From JBBDRX01 sp040905245 (GTDB lineage Bacteria > Bacteroidota > Rhodothermia > Balneolales > Balneolaceae), in the NCBI GenBank assembly GCA_040905245.1, contig JBBDRX010000049.1:1-7340 (forward strand): 7,340 nt of DNA. The letters run 5' to 3'. Positions 6,541-7,340 of the stretch are shown here, piece after piece. How positions within the stretch are numbered: the first letter of the stretch is position 1; the number at the start of each line of letters is the position of its first letter. Below the pieces are notes generated by a model, which saw nothing but the letters and a program-made list of their open reading frames with translations, was not told the origin of the DNA and searched no databases. The position numbers and the translations under genes were made by a program.

Positions 6541-7340
6541 TCAACTTCGTTGATTAATCGGGATGTAGGATGCGCTGTTCGGGCCGGTATAGGCGGCGTT
6601 CGGCCGGATAATCCGGTTATTTGCCCGCTGTTCTTTCACGTGGGCAGCCCAGCCGGTCACTCTCGAGATGACAAATATCGGCGTGAACAGGTCCGTGGGT
6701 ATCCCCATATAGTGGTAGGCCGGTGCATGATAAAAATCGGCGTTTGCAAAAAGCTTTTTTTCTTCCCACATCACGGTTTCAATCGCTTCGGCAACTCTGT
6801 AAAGCTTTTTGTCCCCAGCCTGTTCGGCCAACTGTCTTGCAAACTTTTTAATAATTGCATTGCGCGGATCCGAGTCACGGTACACCGCATGTCCAAACCC
6901 CATTACTTTCTCTTTTCTCGCAAGCATCTTCCGAACGGCATCCACTGCTTGTTCCGGGGTTGTGAATGGCTTCATCATCTCCATCGCCTTTTCATTGGCA
7001 CCGCCGTGCAACCGCCCCCTGAGCGAACCGATTGCGCCGGTGATGCAGGAGTGAATATCCGACAAGGTGGAGGCACAAACCCGGGCTGTAAAGGTCGAAG
7101 CGTTAAACTCATGCTCAGCATAAAGAATCAGTGAAACGTTCATCACACGGGCATGCAGTTCGTCCGGCTTTTCCCCATGCAGAAGATGAAGAAAGTGCCC
7201 CCCAAATGACTTGCTACTGCTTTCGGTATCTATCCTGATGTTGTTCCGGGTGTAATGATACCAATAACAGATAATCGAGGGCAGGGCCGCCAATAGCCGG
7301 TCGGCTACCCGGTCCTGATCACTGAAGTCTTCCGCTTCTG
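6541..7340 (-). CDS. prpC: 2-methylcitrate synthase, C-terminal part (5' end outside window)
   Basis: This citrate-synthase-family enzyme condenses propionyl-CoA with oxaloacetate to 2-methylcitrate, the first step of the methylcitrate cycle. The frame stays open to the right edge, giving about 265 of an expected 370-390 residues; the apparent start at 7293 is a TTG inside the gene. Family motifs are in order: LYAEHEFNAST with the first catalytic histidine, SLRGRLHGGANE with the second, VMGFGHAVYRDSDPR with the substrate-binding arginine, and FANADFYHAPAYH with the catalytic aspartate. FTPIFVISRVTGWAAHVKEQ is the conserved C-terminal block. Motifs alone do not fully separate it from a type II citrate synthase, but the compact form and the prpD gene 28 bp downstream favour methylcitrate synthase. 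The promoter and any PrpR-type regulator or prpB would lie beyond 7340. Confidence 0.92.
   Translation of the reverse strand, partial: EAEDFSDQDRVADRLLAALPSIICYWYHYTRNNIRIDTESSSKSFGGHFLHLLHGEKPDELHARVMNVSLILYAEHEFNASTFTARVCASTLSDIHSCITGAIGSLRGRLHGGANEKAMEMMKPFTTPEQAVDAVRKMLARKEKVMGFGHAVYRDSDPRNAIIKKFARQLAEQAGDKKLYRVAEAIETVMWEEKKLFANADFYHAPAYHYMGIPTDLFTPIFVISRVTGWAAHVKEQRANNRIIRPNAAYTGPNSASYIPINQRS

Noticed and set aside
6511..7134. 207-codon + strand open frame opposite prpC
   Set aside because: It is antisense to conserved citrate-synthase motifs; the composition is that of a shadow frame.

Overview
The window carries six protein-coding genes: two partial genes at the edges and four complete ones. 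No rRNA, tRNA, CRISPR array, insertion sequence or phage gene was seen. Most starts lack a clear Shine-Dalgarno sequence. Together with moderate GC, lipoprotein and Tat-type leaders, and the gene content, this suggests a heterotrophic Gram-negative bacterium, perhaps of the Bacteroidota/Balneolota type. That placement is an inference from style, not from a marker gene.

Left part (1-1985, + strand): the C-terminal part of an MscS-family mechanosensitive channel, then a complete PLP enzyme of the D-threonine aldolase / D-serine dehydratase (DSD1) fold with a Tat-like leader. Middle (2030-3658, - strand): a SelA-like PLP lyase, convergent with the aldolase-like gene, with an RRR Tat-type leader and an extra beta-rich C-terminal domain. 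A 295-bp divergent intergenic region separates it from a + strand lipoprotein with the SMP-30/gluconolactonase beta-propeller fold (3954-4868). Right part (5064-7340, - strand): prpD (2-methylcitrate dehydratase) preceded by prpC (2-methylcitrate synthase, cut by the right edge). These are consecutive genes of the methylcitrate cycle for propionyl-CoA.

The first notable point is that three neighbouring genes encode apparently exported proteins acting on small molecules: two PLP enzymes with Tat-type leaders and one lactonase-like lipoprotein. They may form a pathway for beta-hydroxy or D-amino acids or amino-sugar acids outside the cytoplasm. A speculative link to prpCD is that threonine-type substrates deaminated to 2-oxobutyrate end as propionyl-CoA. 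The second is a short GGTTCARCC-type element recurring in the noncoding DNA at the 3' ends of the + strand genes. It includes a 24/30 match between the sequences starting at the stop codons of the channel and aldolase-like genes. No clearly new defence or mobile system is visible.
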